A stretch of 64,000 nucleotides of DNA from Meghimatium bilineatum (GCA_034231615.1 CM067315.1:13828267-13892266), one strand, 5' to 3'; numbered from the stretch's first letter, positions 19,887 to 32,450 are shown. Numbers and translations: made by a program. Notes: generated by a model not told the origin, from the letters alone.

Positions 19887-20338
19887 TGTATATCACATAT
19901 ACACTCTCGCTTACTGACTCATATACACTCTCTCTTACTGACTCATATACACTCTCTCTTACTGACTCATATACACTCTCTCTTACTGACTCATATACAC
20001 TCTCGCTTACTGACTCATATACACTCTCTCTTACTGACTCATATACACTCTCTCTTACTGACTCATATACACTCTCTCTTACTGACTCATATACACTCTC
20101 GCTTACTGACTCATATACACTCTCTCTTACTGACTCATATACACTCTCGCTTACTGACTCATATACACTCTCTCTTACTGACTCATATACACTCTCTCTT
20201 ACTGACTCATATACACTCTCGCTTACTGACTCATATACACTCTCGCTTACTGACTCATATACACTCTCTCCTACTGACTCATATACACTCTCTCCTACTG
20301 ACTCATATACACTCTCTCCTACTGACTCATATACACTA
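19887..20338 (+). repeat. 24-bp minisatellite
   Basis: About 19 copies of ATATACACTCTCTCTTACTGACTC differing mainly at one base (CTCTC against CTCGC, later CTCCT). Period 24 is a multiple of 3, which creates long false ORFs on both strands. Confidence 0.97.
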
Positions 20339-20344
20339 TTACAC

Positions 20345-21110
20345 ATACACGCTCACAGTTACACACTAAATATATCTGAAGGAAGTAGTCCAAGCACGTT
20401 CAGATAGATTTACGTGGGATTATTTCTTCTGATAAATATTCAGCTTTCAATAACCTTCCGCGTACAGAATACCCATCATTACACAACACCTGCTACACAA
20501 AAATACCGATACTTCTGTGCAGTTTCGCAATGTCCTAATTACATATGTAACCAGATTGTTCCACCACCCCCCAATCTATACTAGAACCACCTTCCATCAT
20601 CATCAACCACACATCTGTCCGGAGATCTGTTTACCGCCTCAGCTCTGAAATACCGAGTATAAGCCATTGATTCCAGCTATAATTCTGCAGCAACGACTGC
20701 TAACTCAATAATGGAACAAGAAGATTATTTGCGTGTTTTTCTAACTCCAAGAATAGCGCTCAATTATACACCTATAGCAATAGATTTCAATGTTAATATA
20801 CGGCTGGTAGTAATTGATGACTACAAAATATTACTGCTGGGGAATTTTTAACATTTAACATAGTAATATTCGTATATTTTTAGCTTTGATAATAGCTTGG
20901 AAGGTTTGATAATAGCTTGGAAGGTTTGATAAAATCGAGTGAAGGAACAATTATTGTGTACATGTGGTTTTATCCGATAGAAGAAAAAAAAAAGATTTTG
21001 TCGAAATTGTTCCGGAAGTTTAATGTGACGCCATTTTGTGTGAAATACGTTACGATGTTTAGTGGCATTTTTCGTTTTTGCCAATATTTTCTATCACTTT
21101 TTTTTCCACT
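20345..21110. other. Intron sequence, no gene recognised
   Basis: Mostly unique AT-rich DNA. A 23-nt unit (TTTGATAATAGCTTGGAAGG) is duplicated near 20884-20930. Confidence 0.4.
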
Positions 21111-21115
21111 TATTT

Positions 21116-21500
21116 TGCGATCGTTCTCAAACTCCTGCTGGTTAGTAGGATATAATCTAAACTAATGACTGCGTTGAGTCATGGCTGCGATGTTTTTCGC
21201 TTTTCTGCCAGACACGTTCGACTTATGTATGACTTTTTAGTTTCTTTGTCCTTATGATATGGAAAAATCAACTACACCCCGACGTCTTGGTACGTCAAAG
21301 TCATCATCCTCATAATGAGGTTCCGACTTCGCACTGAAGATTCGCTGCAAACAGACCGCCAGCATCTTCTGTCTTTTCCTTGGTGGTGCACACTGATCTA
21401 CATTATCATGTTCATCTCATGCTTTTTCAGGTCAGAATATTTCAAACAAAAACCGAATATTGCTGTTCTTGTCTCCCCTTTCGGGTTTCTTCAAAACACG
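21116..21500 (-). mobile_element. Family A retroposon, degraded copy
   Basis: CGTTCTCAAACTCCTGCTGG start (reverse orientation) at 21122, GTCATGGCTGCGATG near 21177, and the CTCCCCTTTCGGG end near 21474. Internally diverged and partly replaced. Confidence 0.5.
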
Positions 21501-21755
21501 AACATGTTCTTGTAATTGTTGTCACTAGACCGAGACAAGGACCGTCGACAGAGTTCTAGTTATGTTAGAGCGAGTTTAGTAATACCTTACATTCACTCTT
21601 TTATCATGAGAATAAAAACATCCATAACAAACACAATAACAATAAGAACAACATGAGATTTACCACACAAAAAGCAACCACAAACGAAAGCTTTTATGAA
21701 CTTGTAATATAATTTGACTGAAGCATGAAGATTGATTCAACTATACAGGTGTAAG

Positions 21756-22036
21756 CCGTATAGGGAGCGGCGTTAGCGCAGTGGTTAGCGCACTGGCTTC
21801 GCATATGAGTGGTCCTGGGTTCATTCCCCAGCTGAGGCGGAAATTTTTCAGATCGCAACGGCTCCCAGGTCGACCCAGCCTTAAATGGGTACCGGATTAA
21901 TTCGGGAAGTAAAGACTGCGAGGGAGAGGAGATGGCTACCGCCCTCATTTGCAGAGCCTGTGAAATGTGAGATCGCTAACATCTCACACCCCTACGGCAT
22001 TAATAAATGCTATGGGTTACTTTACTTTACTTTTAC
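21756..22036 (+). mobile_element. tRNA-derived SINE, family 2, with perfect TSD
   Basis: A-box GTTAGCGCAGTGGTTAGCGC and B-box GGGTTCATTCC at the 5' end. A central block GGTCGACCCAGCCTTAAATG follows, and the 3' end is TTACTTTACTTTAC-type. Flanked by a perfect 12-nt TSD, TACAGGTGTAAG, at 21744-21755 and 22037-22048, so the insertion is relatively young. Confidence 0.88.
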
Positions 22037-22087
22037 TACAGGTGTAAGATAACATACAAGATAGATCTCGGTAGTGCGGTAGGTCTG

Positions 22088-22290
22088 AGGAGCGCGGTAG
22101 CCTAGATGATAGTGAGCTTGCTTTCTATCACAAGATTACAGCGTGCCAGGTTCGAAACCACGATAAAAAAAATTCGGGTTGTGATTTCTCACTTGACACG
22201 ACCACTTCTCCAGTCGACTCAGCTGTAAATGAGCACCTGACGAATGAGTTCTCCGGACAACATCCTGCGAATCTGCAGAAGTTTCATCAC
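22088..22290 (+). mobile_element. tRNA-derived SINE, family 3
   Basis: GCGGTAGCCTAGATGATAGTG (A-box region), AGGTTCGAAACC (B-box), then CAGTCGACTCAGCTGTAAATG, the same central block as family 2. A reverse copy lies at 59395-59590. Confidence 0.75.
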
Positions 22291-22299
22291 AAAGAAGAA

Positions 22300-22412
22300 G
22301 ATCCAGGAATTCTACTGGAATATGTAATTCTACTGTGATATAGAATTATACTTGAATATAGAATTCTACTTGAATATAGAATTCTACTGGAATATACAAT
22401 TCTACTGGAATA
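22300..22412 (+). repeat. 17-bp repeat, GAATTCTACTGGAATAT
   Basis: About six imperfect units. Confidence 0.85.
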
Positions 22413-22744
22413 CATACACAGCTGAGTACAAACTAAATGATGAATCTGAAACTACGGAATTCATTTGATTCAGGAAAATCAATACAAAATCTATTTATAT
22501 CAATCGGAATAACAAACAAGAAACGCACATGTAATTAATTATATGAAAGACCGGGTATAATAAGTCTAGATTTAGCAATCCTTTATTGCGCATCCATAGA
22601 TATCAGATTTGTCTTGTAAGACTTCGTTTCATTGGTCAACGAATCGAGTTTGTAAACTTAACGTTGATTGAGTACATGAGCAATGTTAGCTTATTCTTAT
22701 GAGATGTATGCTGCCCGCCCACATTAGTGATGGGAACATGTATG

Positions 22745-22911
22745 CAGGGCCGGCCCTAACAATTGAGGGGCCCAATGCGAAGCGGATTGCGTGGGGCCCA
22801 GTCTGGATAGGGAAGAGGATAATAAAATAAATTCTAATATTGATTTATGGGCCTATGAAGTGCGGGGCCCAATGCGGCCGCATAGGTTGCAATGGCCTAA
22901 GACCGGCCCTG
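22745..22911. mobile_element. hAT-type MITE with 8-bp TSD
   Basis: 167 bp with terminal inverted repeats CAGGGCCGGCC...GGCCGGCCCTG-like (right end GACCGGCCCTG) and GGGGCCCAATGCG motifs inside. Flanked by the perfect 8-bp TSD CATGTATG at 22737-22744 and 22912-22919. It has no coding capacity. Confidence 0.85.
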
Positions 22912-22976
22912 CATGTATGCTGCCCACATTAGTGACGGGAACATGTAGTGATATAATTATTGTTTTTCTCTTCTTT

Positions 22977-23110
22977 GTTCGTTCTCAAACTCCTGCCGAT
23001 TGGCAGGATGGAATCTGAAAAATAGTAAGCGTAGCATTGTAGTTTACAGCTCTGCTGAGATATCGGCACCTTTGTGCATGTCACAGTCGGCTTATATTGC
23101 ATATATAATT
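22977..23110 (-). mobile_element. Family A retroposon fragment
   Basis: CGTTCTCAAACTCCTGCCG followed by diverged GTAGTTTACAGC and GAGATATCGGCACC. A further family A end (CATGCATGATAAG...TTGCTCCC) lies at 23668-23715. Confidence 0.6.
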
Positions 23111-23369
23111 GTTGAGTTCATTACCTATCTATAGCTCAAGTTACCAATCTCACGCCTAAACCTCTTTGTCATTTCTGACAACATGTATGGTAGATGACAT
23201 TGTTCCTATTCTGTGCTACCGTTTCGCATCACGTCGACGAACAGTTCGAACATCCTAATATACAAGTACTGATTCGTATATTGGTACATAGATGACATAC
23301 GCTTTAGAAATTTGTGTTCGTTCGAAATTTCCACAAGTGAGTATACATTGAACAAGGTTACCACTCAAA

Positions 23370-23640
23370 TTTTAGAGATAACCCCAGATTTGGAGTAGTT
23401 GTTAAACCGCTTGCTTCTGTGCTCAAGGGGGGGGGGGGGGAAGAGGGTCAATGGATCGAAATCCGCCTGCGACGTATTGTTTAAAAAGTAGATTTTCTTG
23501 GAGATCAAACTGGGATTATCATTTAAAGCTACGGAGTTACGTGCTATGGGTGGTACTTTCGGCAGGTGGAGACGGATAGAGTATATATGGGATACTTTTT
23601 GATCACTTTGACCTAAGATATTAGGCAGTCTACTCATCCC
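23370..23640. repeat. Dispersed repeat shared with 44320-44520
   Basis: GGATTATC..TTYAAGCTA(C/T)GGAGT and GGTGGTACTTTCGGCAGGTG match CTGGGGATTATCGCTTCAAGC and GTCGTACTCTCAGCAGGTG at 44430-44490. The class of element is not known. Confidence 0.5.
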
Positions 23641-23821
23641 CCCCCCCCAAACCTGCTTAGTCACGTCTTACAACATGCATGATAAGTCTTATTATTGCTA
23701 TTTGCTCCCATTTTGGGTCTCGGCAACACATGACAAGAACAGCATATCATATATATATATAATATAAAACTGATATAAACAGTTTGAAAGTATAAAGTGA
23801 GCATATATAATTAATCCTCAG

Positions 23822-23916
23822 ATGATGACGAGAGTCGGTCCCATGAAAACAGACCGATAGTCTCTGTGCAGCTAGACGGGCACGAATCAACTATGGAATT
23901 CATTGATGGAGCAGAG
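23822..23916 (+). CDS. RGK-family small GTPase, switch-region exon
   Basis: A 95-nt exon with acceptor AATCCTCAG before 23822 and donor GTAACT after 23916. It enters in phase 2 (completing the codon split at base 77) and leaves in phase 0, matching both neighbours. It encodes an acidic linker (DDDESRSHENRP) and then IVSVQLDGHESTMEFIDGAE. That is the strand-loop-strand before switch II, where canonical Ras proteins have DTAGQ. Here the G3 position reads IDGAE, a non-canonical G3 as expected for RGK proteins. The exon is too short to stand out as an open frame and was found by matching splice phase and motif. Confidence 0.85.
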
Positions 23917-24107
23917 GTAACTGATGAAGTTCATTGTGTGTTGTCTTGCATTCTCCATCACTGTTAGCTAGGTTATTTCGTGTTTATATTTATAGGAATT
24001 ACGAACAATGAACCGTTTGGTTTCTATGTACGGAGTTTAGTTATATATTGGGATGGGGGGAATTCTCCAAAGTTTTCTTTGATTGTCCAGCTCGGTGGCT
24101 TCAAGGT

Positions 24108-24285
24108 ACAGACCGTTTTTCTGACGGTCAAGGTACACGGGATGAATCCAGCGCAGGAAATTGTGCATCCGGACTGTTCAGAAAGTACTGGTATACTGCT
24201 GAACGTATTTATGTTGACTAGAAAATCAATACAGTCAAAGAATGATGGGTTGATGGCTTCGACTTGAATAGGATATGATACTACT
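24108..24285 (+). mobile_element. SINE family 1, degraded copy
   Basis: Contains CATCCGGACTGTTCAGAAAG, CTGAACGTATTTATGTTGAC and AATAGGATATGATACTAC, colinear with 19043-19220. The tRNA head is poorly preserved. Confidence 0.65.
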
Positions 24286-24299
24286 TTGTACTTTCTTAC

Positions 24300-24825
24300 T
24301 TAGAATATTCTAACTTTCATACTTTGCATATTCCAACTTTCATACTTCGAATATTCCAAATTTCATACTTCGAATATTCCAAATTTCATACTTCGAATAT
24401 TACAACTTTCATACTTCGAATATTCCAACTTTCACACTTCGAATATTCCAACTTTCATACTTCGAATATTCCAAATTTCATACTTCGAATATTCCAACTT
24501 TCATACTTCGAATATTCCAACTTTCATACTTTGCATATTCCAGCTTTCATACTTCGAATATTCCAAATTTCATACTTCGAATATTACAACTTTCATACTT
24601 CGATTATTCCAACTTTCATACTTTGAATATTCCAACTTTCATACTTCAAAATTCCAACTTTCATATTTCGAATATTCCAACTTTCATACTTTGAATATTT
24701 CAACTTCCATACTTCGAATATTCCAACTTTCATACATTGAATATTCCAACTTTCATATTTCGAACATTTCAACTTCCATACTTCGAATATTCCAACTTCC
24801 ATACTTCGAATATTCCAACTTTCAA
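24300..24825 (+). repeat. 23-bp minisatellite
   Basis: About 22 units of TTCGAATATTCCAACTTTCATAC with variants (TTTGCATATTCC, AAATTTC). Confidence 0.97.
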
Positions 24826-26542
24826 CGATATGGCTTCAAAACGGTCATTGATTTTTGGGCCTATAGGACACAGTGTCTAAATGACAACAGGGCAGATAGT
24901 AGACGACGTGGGACGACACTATATGATTGCACGGGTCAGGATCGGATTGTATCACCTCTCAGAGGCGGACACTCAATTCTGAAGGTTGGGTGGAAACTGT
25001 CAGAATTTTAGGTCTGGCGACGATGATATAATCATGGCTGTCTAACATAATTTGACCTACTGGCTAATGGGAAATTAAGAATATTTAATAACTCATTTAA
25101 CTAATCCGATCCAGTAGTTTTCATTTGTCGCTGACTATTTTTTTGTGTGGCAGTCATTGAAAACATGTCAATAGATAAATGAGCCATTTTAGAAGGATGT
25201 ATTTTCTATTAGCCAATATGCCTTCTATTGTAGAGAGTGTACATTCTTATCGCAAAAGTGCTCAACGTTTTGTTTTTACCCGTGGCCTACTTTAGATACA
25301 AATTATTTTCCATTTCCATACCCCCTTCCATTTAAAAAAAAGAAAAGAAAAACAAGTTAAAATAAAACAAACAAACAAAAAGACAATAAAGAGAAAACAT
25401 TTTTTTAAAGGGGAAAACGGAAATAGAGGAGAGAAAAAAAGTGGTGAAAAATATTTTTTTTTAAATGAATGACAAAAACAACAATAAGGAATATAACAAT
25501 ATCTAAAAGAATGGGAGAAAAGAAAAATAAGCAAATTAAAAAATAAAAGAAACAGGAAGAAAATTCAGGGCAAAGATGGCGCTGAAATAACTACATAACG
25601 ATATTATTCGCCATAATTTCAATTAGTGACTACACGCAGGAAAAGCAGAACAAGTACTTTTGTAAAAAAAACTGATTTTGTTTGCGACCTTCTGGGTCAC
25701 GCCCATTTAGTATTTCATTAATGTAAAATGTAAGCCAGATTTCTAAAAAAAAATATCACGTGGCAGATCAACCCAAACAATAATAAAGAGCAATATTGCA
25801 CTTTTAATGTGAAGAGTGTCAACAAAAAAAAAGCTAGTTATTCTGAGTACTGTTCGAAACCATAAATGAAACCACGTTCATTAGCAGCGCGTACATTTGT
25901 TTACAAATTAGCGGGAACGAACTTTAGCAGACGCTGTGAATTACAAAACGACACAAATATGCTTCTAGCTAGGGAAGAAAACTGTGTGTTTTAGCCGGGT
26001 ACCGTAGTACCACATACGGTGATGGGGCTAATTGGTTATAAGCGAAATCAGTGATTTGTGGGAAAATATTGTACATTCTGAAAGTGCAATTTTTGAGTGA
26101 CTTTGTGACCCAGTACTTTAGTTGGTGACCTGGATAGTGTAACATTAAAACTGTATTTTTATGCGAGTGCTGTAATTGTTAGATGCTACAAATTATTAGT
26201 AAAAGCTGTTACAACGGCTTAGCTCTAGTGTGTTTGTCGATTTAAACAAATCTTAAACAAATTTATTTGAAAATGTGTGATTGTTGTGTGGAGATAACAA
26301 TCGTATTAGAGTTAGGAGAGATCTGTTGAAGTTCCAGGGTTGCTAGAGAGTACATATTGATTATATTAAAATATTAGGTACCGTATAGCAAAAAGACTGT
26401 CAAACTTCAAACATTTAATACCAGTTCATTAAAATGTGACATTTTAAAACGTCAAAATTTATAAAACTGAGTAAAGTAATTCTGGCAACCTTGAGGTGAA
26501 CATCGGTGCCGTAGAAGGAAACATAACCACACAGTCTCTGGT
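24826..26542. other. RGK intron 2, no gene recognised
   Basis: Mixed AT-rich DNA. About 25300-25570 is a purine-rich, A-rich stretch on the + strand. No coding exon or structured repeat found. Confidence 0.4.
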
Positions 26543-26732
26543 CAGGGCCTGATTTATACTTGATAGGGCCCTAAGCTATTTGAGAAATGGGGCCCTAAGT
26601 TATTTGAGATATGGGCCCTTTAGTGATTAAGAATATACAGATAATAATTTTTTTTTTAAATTTTGGGGGTCCCCAAAAAATGTGGGGCCCCTAAGCTATA
26701 GCTTGCTTAGCTTATAGGTAAATCCGGCACTG
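26543..26732. mobile_element. hAT-type MITE with 8-bp TSD
   Basis: 190 bp. Ends CAGGGCCTGATTTA and TAAATCCGGCACTG, with repeated GGGCCCTAAG internally. Perfect 8-bp TSD TCTCTGGT at 26535-26542 and 26733-26740. Confidence 0.85.
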
Positions 26733-26740
26733 TCTCTGGT

Positions 26741-28133
26741 GAAACAAACTAGAACTGACACTATTCGTTTTTTGTTTTTTTAACACAAATCACATGTGGA
26801 GATGGTGATCTTAGTAGTAGCGCATATAGATTTGTTAAGATTAAATAACAAGATTTATTTAGTTTAAATGTAATCTAAAATAATATGTAAACATGATGAT
26901 GATGAGTCGATAACAGAACCAGAGAAAATATATTGTTTCGCCCTAGTTCTATATGCCAAATTTCAATTATTAAATGAACATGAAAATTTACAAACAAAGA
27001 CAAGGGCTATAATTAAACATGTGGTGGCGTTTACTTGTACTGTACCCAGTATCGTTATCGTCTTGATGTCCCATGCGATATAACTATAATATATATATAT
27101 TGTTTTGCGTATGTCCATGTATGTATGTAAGCGACATCTGTATGTAAAAGTGCGTGACAATTATAGGCAGACAAATAGATATGATGTTATTGATAAGACT
27201 GATCATACAGACAGAAACAAACGTTGGAGCAAATAACAGCCAGAAGTTCGACAGATTAAATTGATGAGTCAGACACTATTTGGTGTAGTTTATGCTGACA
27301 TCAAGATTGATGAATATACACAACACGCGTGGGTGTTCTTTATAACCGGCAAGCGGTTGAGTAATGGCTTGTAATGCTCACATTTCCCTGTTGATGAGTG
27401 TTACCGGTTTGATTTCAAACCCTTTTACTTCCAATTTCTCCGCAGGGGGTCTCATAACGCGCTGATTGTTCTGATAATCAATTTATCGACATAATTTCTT
27501 TCCTCTGCCTTGTTTACAATTTGATTCAACCTTTGATTAAATGCCACCCTGTCGTGTTCAGGAGAGATGTACAGAAGGGTCTGGTTTCTAGTGCACGACT
27601 GCAGCAACCACTGAGTGGTTGCAAATCGTTACGTGACTTGTTACCGTCTTAAGTTAGGTTGAACAATCTGCAAGAGCTAGTGACGTCATTATTTTCTACC
27701 GGGAGAGAAAATTAAACAGCTTTAATCACGTGATTAAGTTTCAATCGAATGCATTTTCTTAGATAAGGGGATGCAGAGAACAAACAAGGGTGGGGTGGGG
27801 AGGGGGGTAAGTTGTAGTTCACCCCCCCCCCTCCCTCCTGGTTTTTGCTTACGATTTATTACGATCTGTTTGGGGGTGGGCGATATCACTCACTGGGGGG
27901 GGGGGGCAAAGAGGGAGGTGTACCATATTTCTTTTTACATTCTCTTGACATACTAGAGGTCTATGAGTTTTCTTAAATAGAGGGTTGACGGTTCAAACCC
28001 CGGCCCCATTTATATATATGTGTATGTGTGTGTACATGTTACTTACACACTATTTGCAATGACCTGTTTGACCTATTTGCAATGACTTATGCAACTCGAC
28101 TATTTATATCATTTCTTGTCCATCTTGTTACAG
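26741..28133. other. RGK intron 2, remainder
   Basis: No exon seen besides the acceptor for 28134. Poly-C/poly-G tracts lie at about 27820-27905. A B-box-like GGTTCAAACCCC at 27991 may be a SINE remnant. Confidence 0.4.
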
Positions 28134-28320
28134 CTGTCCAACCTGGAGTGCTACAGAGCTGATGCTTATGTGGTCGTATACGCAGTGTCCGAACCAGAGT
28201 CCTTCACTTTCACTGTTAACCTGATCAACTATCTTAGGCATGATCTTGGAACTGACAGAACCATCTTCCTCGTTGCCAATAAGACAGATCTTGTTAGACA
28301 GAATTTAGTGAGCTCACACG
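28134..28320 (+). CDS. RGK-family small GTPase, G4 exon
   Basis: A 187-nt exon after TTGTTACAG, with donor GTAAGC at 28321. It encodes ECYRADAYVVVYAVSEPESF, the DAYVIVYSV-type core strand of RGK proteins. It then encodes the G4 guanine-specificity motif NKTD in FLVANKTDLVRQ. It enters in phase 0 and leaves in phase 1. There is no stop or frameshift, so the gene appears intact despite the large insertion in intron 1. Confidence 0.9.
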
Positions 28321-28713
28321 GTAAGCGGTTCATATAATAATCTGATTTGTACACGTAATGATGTTATAGTAATTTTGTCACGAATATTGTTCATAAATAA
28401 CGGTAATGATGTTATACTAATTTTGGCACGAATATTATTCATAAATAACGGTAATGATGTTATAATAATCTTGGCAAGAATATTATTTATGAAGTTTCAA
28501 GGTTCGTCATTGATTGACCTCATTACACTTGGATTTGCCAATATGTATCCGGTCCTTCTCAACGGAGCGTCCCGTCAGCTGGCGAGAAAACTACTAATAA
28601 TATAACTATGTTTTCGTTGTAGCAATATCTCACGTGACTTGTATTAATATTTGTTATGCTACTGTTTACATTTTTGCAATCGTCTTTACTAACCGTGTAT
28701 TTACTTGTTTCAG
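28321..28713. other. RGK intron 3
   Basis: 393 nt. A unit of about 39 nt (ATATTRTTCATAAATAACGG) is repeated two to three times at 28380-28500. Confidence 0.7.
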
Positions 28714-29006
28714 ATGCCAGGAAGTACGCTTCCATTAATGACTGCCTTTTTATTGAGACATCTACGGCCTTGAACGTTAACCTTGATGAACTTCTTCTTG
28801 GTATCCTCTGCAGTATCAAACGGCAGCTTATTCCAGTACAAGATGTCAAAGGTCAAGAGAATAGGCATCGACTTAAACGATCCAGTTCTGTTAGGAATTC
28901 ACGCTCTTCAAGTCGGGCGCTGGCTGCTATTAGTAACTTTATCAAATATGCTTGCAAGCGAGATGAGAAAAAGCGCGGGGTAACACCCGCCAATCACCAC
29001 ATGTAG
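28714..29006 (+). CDS. RGK-family small GTPase, terminal exon
   Basis: Last coding exon, after TTGTTTCAG; the stop is at 29004-29006. It begins DARKYASINDCLFIETSTAL, where ETSTAL is the G5 motif, then NVNLDELLLGIL as in the Rem/Gem DELLVGIL helix. A basic, serine-rich C-terminal extension follows (KRSSSVRNSRSSS, a possible 14-3-3/phosphorylation region) and an amphipathic basic segment around FIKYACKRDEKK. The classical vertebrate RGK C-terminal cysteine motif is not seen. I found no AATAAA close downstream. Confidence 0.9.
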
Positions 29007-29714
<708 letters not shown>

Positions 29715-29719
29715 TATAT

Positions 29720-31735
29720 AGGACATTAGCAAAAAGCAAGAGCAAAGAATAATGAACCTGTTAATACCAAGTAAACTTCGATATTATTTCTAGGTCTAAT
29801 CCCACCAAATGTTTTATCAGATCTTCGTGCAGCTGCCAGAGGTAAAATTATAACTAATCAAATCCATTCAGTGAAGTAGTATAGTATGAAGGTTAAGGTC
29901 AAGAGTGTTTTCTGTAACTGGGAGACTATTGCTTAAATGCTCGATCGATATGGATTTTGGACAGTAATTATCAACGTTTATGATTTCTCATATCGACCAC
30001 GGGGGATGTTATTATCTAATTAGTCTATGTGCCAAATTTCATTGGAATCGGTAACGTCATTGAGATTTCTACACTGGGTACACACAATCATAGAGTTACG
30101 GAGTCAGGCACTTAAATATATATATATATATATATAATGTACACAATCATTTTATTATATTATAAATGAGGATTTAGGTGTATATATGTTAGTGCAAGTC
30201 TGTGAAACCATGGCAATCCTTGGTACATTCCTAGTTGTACTTATATTATGTACATATTTATGCAACTTCCTGTAAACATATGTACGTCCTAGCATTAGAT
30301 ATGTGTACATAATTATAGACATGTTTATCATCATGACGTAATCAAACCACGTGATTACTGTTGTTGTGGTGGACATTGTTGTTTATTGTGTAGCTGACAT
30401 CTCAGATTTGTGTTTTTTTCCCCATTATTTTTAATCAATCAATTGGTTTGGTTTTATAAATGTTCTAGCATCTTTTGGGTGCATGTGTCACGGGCAATGA
30501 TTATACATTGGGGCTAATATCTTTATAATTTCATATGATCTCTTTGTAATTATGTTTGGATTATGTCATTCTGTATGACTAATCTTCGCTGTGTGTTCCC
30601 GTGATTTTCATGTCGACTCCATGACATCGTCGTTATTGTGTTCTTGTTCTCTGAGTATGTGTGCAATCAATATACATGTTCTTGTCTATACTAGAACATT
30701 GACCAGAGACTAGTCTATACGTGTTATAACTACACGTGTGTAGATAGAATGACGTCAATGGATGCATTTGCAGGAGAGTGTCCATTTAGCAACCTTCAGC
30801 CATGACCAGGCACACGTATAAAGACATGTCTACAGAACATGTAGACATGACCTCAAAGGTCGATTTTGACTGTTCGCACATTTCGTTGGTCGGCCTTGGT
30901 TATTTTTACATAAAATTCCAAGTACATAAATAGCGACCAACGAAATCACACGACAATAACTAAAAAACGTGAATAATGAAGTCCTAATTAATTTTGTGCT
31001 GAGGTCTTCTACCTATCGACGGTCTCGCTTTAACGTCACATTATTGGTTGATAATGAATGATTATTCAAATTAAATATAGCATCGGAACTTTCCGATACG
31101 ACTCTACGATACTGTATACCCAACCTTCCATCAAGTTGCCTTCTAAAAGCACAGGTACACGGAATCAGCATTAGCGACTATGCCACATGCATCTACGGAG
31201 TAAAACACATACGCCAGAACTGTACTACAGGACTGTACCAGCTTATCTTCACACAGAGCGAGTCTAACCCACAGGAGCGTCTCTGCAAACAACATTGTGG
31301 GGAACCCACAGCGACCCAAAATATACCGCTCCATACATGACCATATCGAACTGGATGCATAGTGATTAATCGCAGAAGAAAAAGAAAAAGGATATCCATC
31401 TTATGGCGTTCTTACCAAATTTCTGCATTTATAACGCCGCATTTTTTTTTACAGGAATCTTCCAGATCTCCGAACATTAGAACTGCCTTCACATTTTGTG
31501 TTAAATTCATTGATTTGACGTTTTGCTAGAAATAACGAGTGTGAAAATAATTTAATGACTTCCAATATATTTTAATAGTTTTTGTGGACTTTTATTTGAA
31601 CCGACTGCTGCATATAATTTAGTGTTATGGGAAGAATTTATTAAATATCTCATAACTTGTATTTTAATTACTGAATTTTTCTGATTGAAACACATTTTTA
31701 TTGTATGAAACATAGGTTTTGATTTCATTATTTTA
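29720..31735. other. Intergenic, no gene recognised
   Basis: Unique AT-rich DNA. It holds two short hairpins: CATGTCTAC/GTAGACATG (30825-30849) and ATTTCGTTGGTCG/CGACCAACGAAAT (30880-30946). Confidence 0.4.
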
Positions 31736-31842
31736 GATTGTAACGAATGGTCAGTGGAATAGTTGAAGATTGTAACGGGTGGTCAGTGGAATAGATGAAG
31801 ATTGTAACTGATGGTCAGTGGAATAGTTGAAGATTGTAACAA
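31736..31842 (+). repeat. 33-bp tandem repeat
   Basis: Three units of ATTGTAACGAATGGTCAGTG plus GAATAGTTGAAG. Confidence 0.9.
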
Positions 31843-31979
31843 TATTGAATGATATTACAAATCAAAAATAATATGAATTGTTTCGTCTGTACCACTTTTT
31901 CAAATTGTGAATTTATCTGTGCCTTATATAACATAAAGCAATACACACTTGGGAAGACATGCGCCGTGAGTGCTAGTAG

Positions 31980-32450
31980 GTTGAGTGATGAGGTTTGTCA
32001 AATATTGTTGAGTGATGAGGTTTGCCAAATATTGTTGAGTGATGAGGTTTGTCAGATATTGTTGAGTGATGAGGTTTGTCAAATATTGTTGAGTGATGAG
32101 GTTTGTCAAATATTGTTGAGTGATGAGGTTTGTCAAATATTGTTGAGTGATGAGGTTTGTCAAATATTGTGAATGCTAATAGATGGAGGAAAAAGTGTAA
32201 AATATTGTGAACACTAATAGATAGAGGAAAAAGTGTCAAATATTGTGAATGCTAGTAGATTAGTATATGGAGGAAAACGTGTCAAATAGTGTGTATGTGG
32301 TAGATGGAGGAAAAAGTGTCAAATAGTGTGTATGTGGTAGATGGAGGGAAAAGTGTCAAATAGTGTGTATGTGGTAGATGGAGGGAAAAGTGTCAAATAT
32401 AATGAATGTTAATAGATGAAGGGAAAAGTGTCATAAATTGTGAATGTCAG
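31980..32450 (+). repeat. 27-bp minisatellite grading into a 36-bp repeat
   Basis: Seven units of TTGAGTGATGAGGTTTGTCA plus AATATTG to 32170. Then seven or more looser units with GATGGAGGAAAAAGTGTCAA. The two share the CAAATATTGTGAATG junction. Confidence 0.95.

Noticed and set aside
19873..20407. ORFs on both strands (SVYE/TDSYTLSL repeats)
   Set aside because: Period-24 minisatellite with no stops; both strands open equally.
21756..21850. True tRNA gene
   Set aside because: A and B boxes are present, but the cloverleaf is not kept and a SINE body with a TSD follows.
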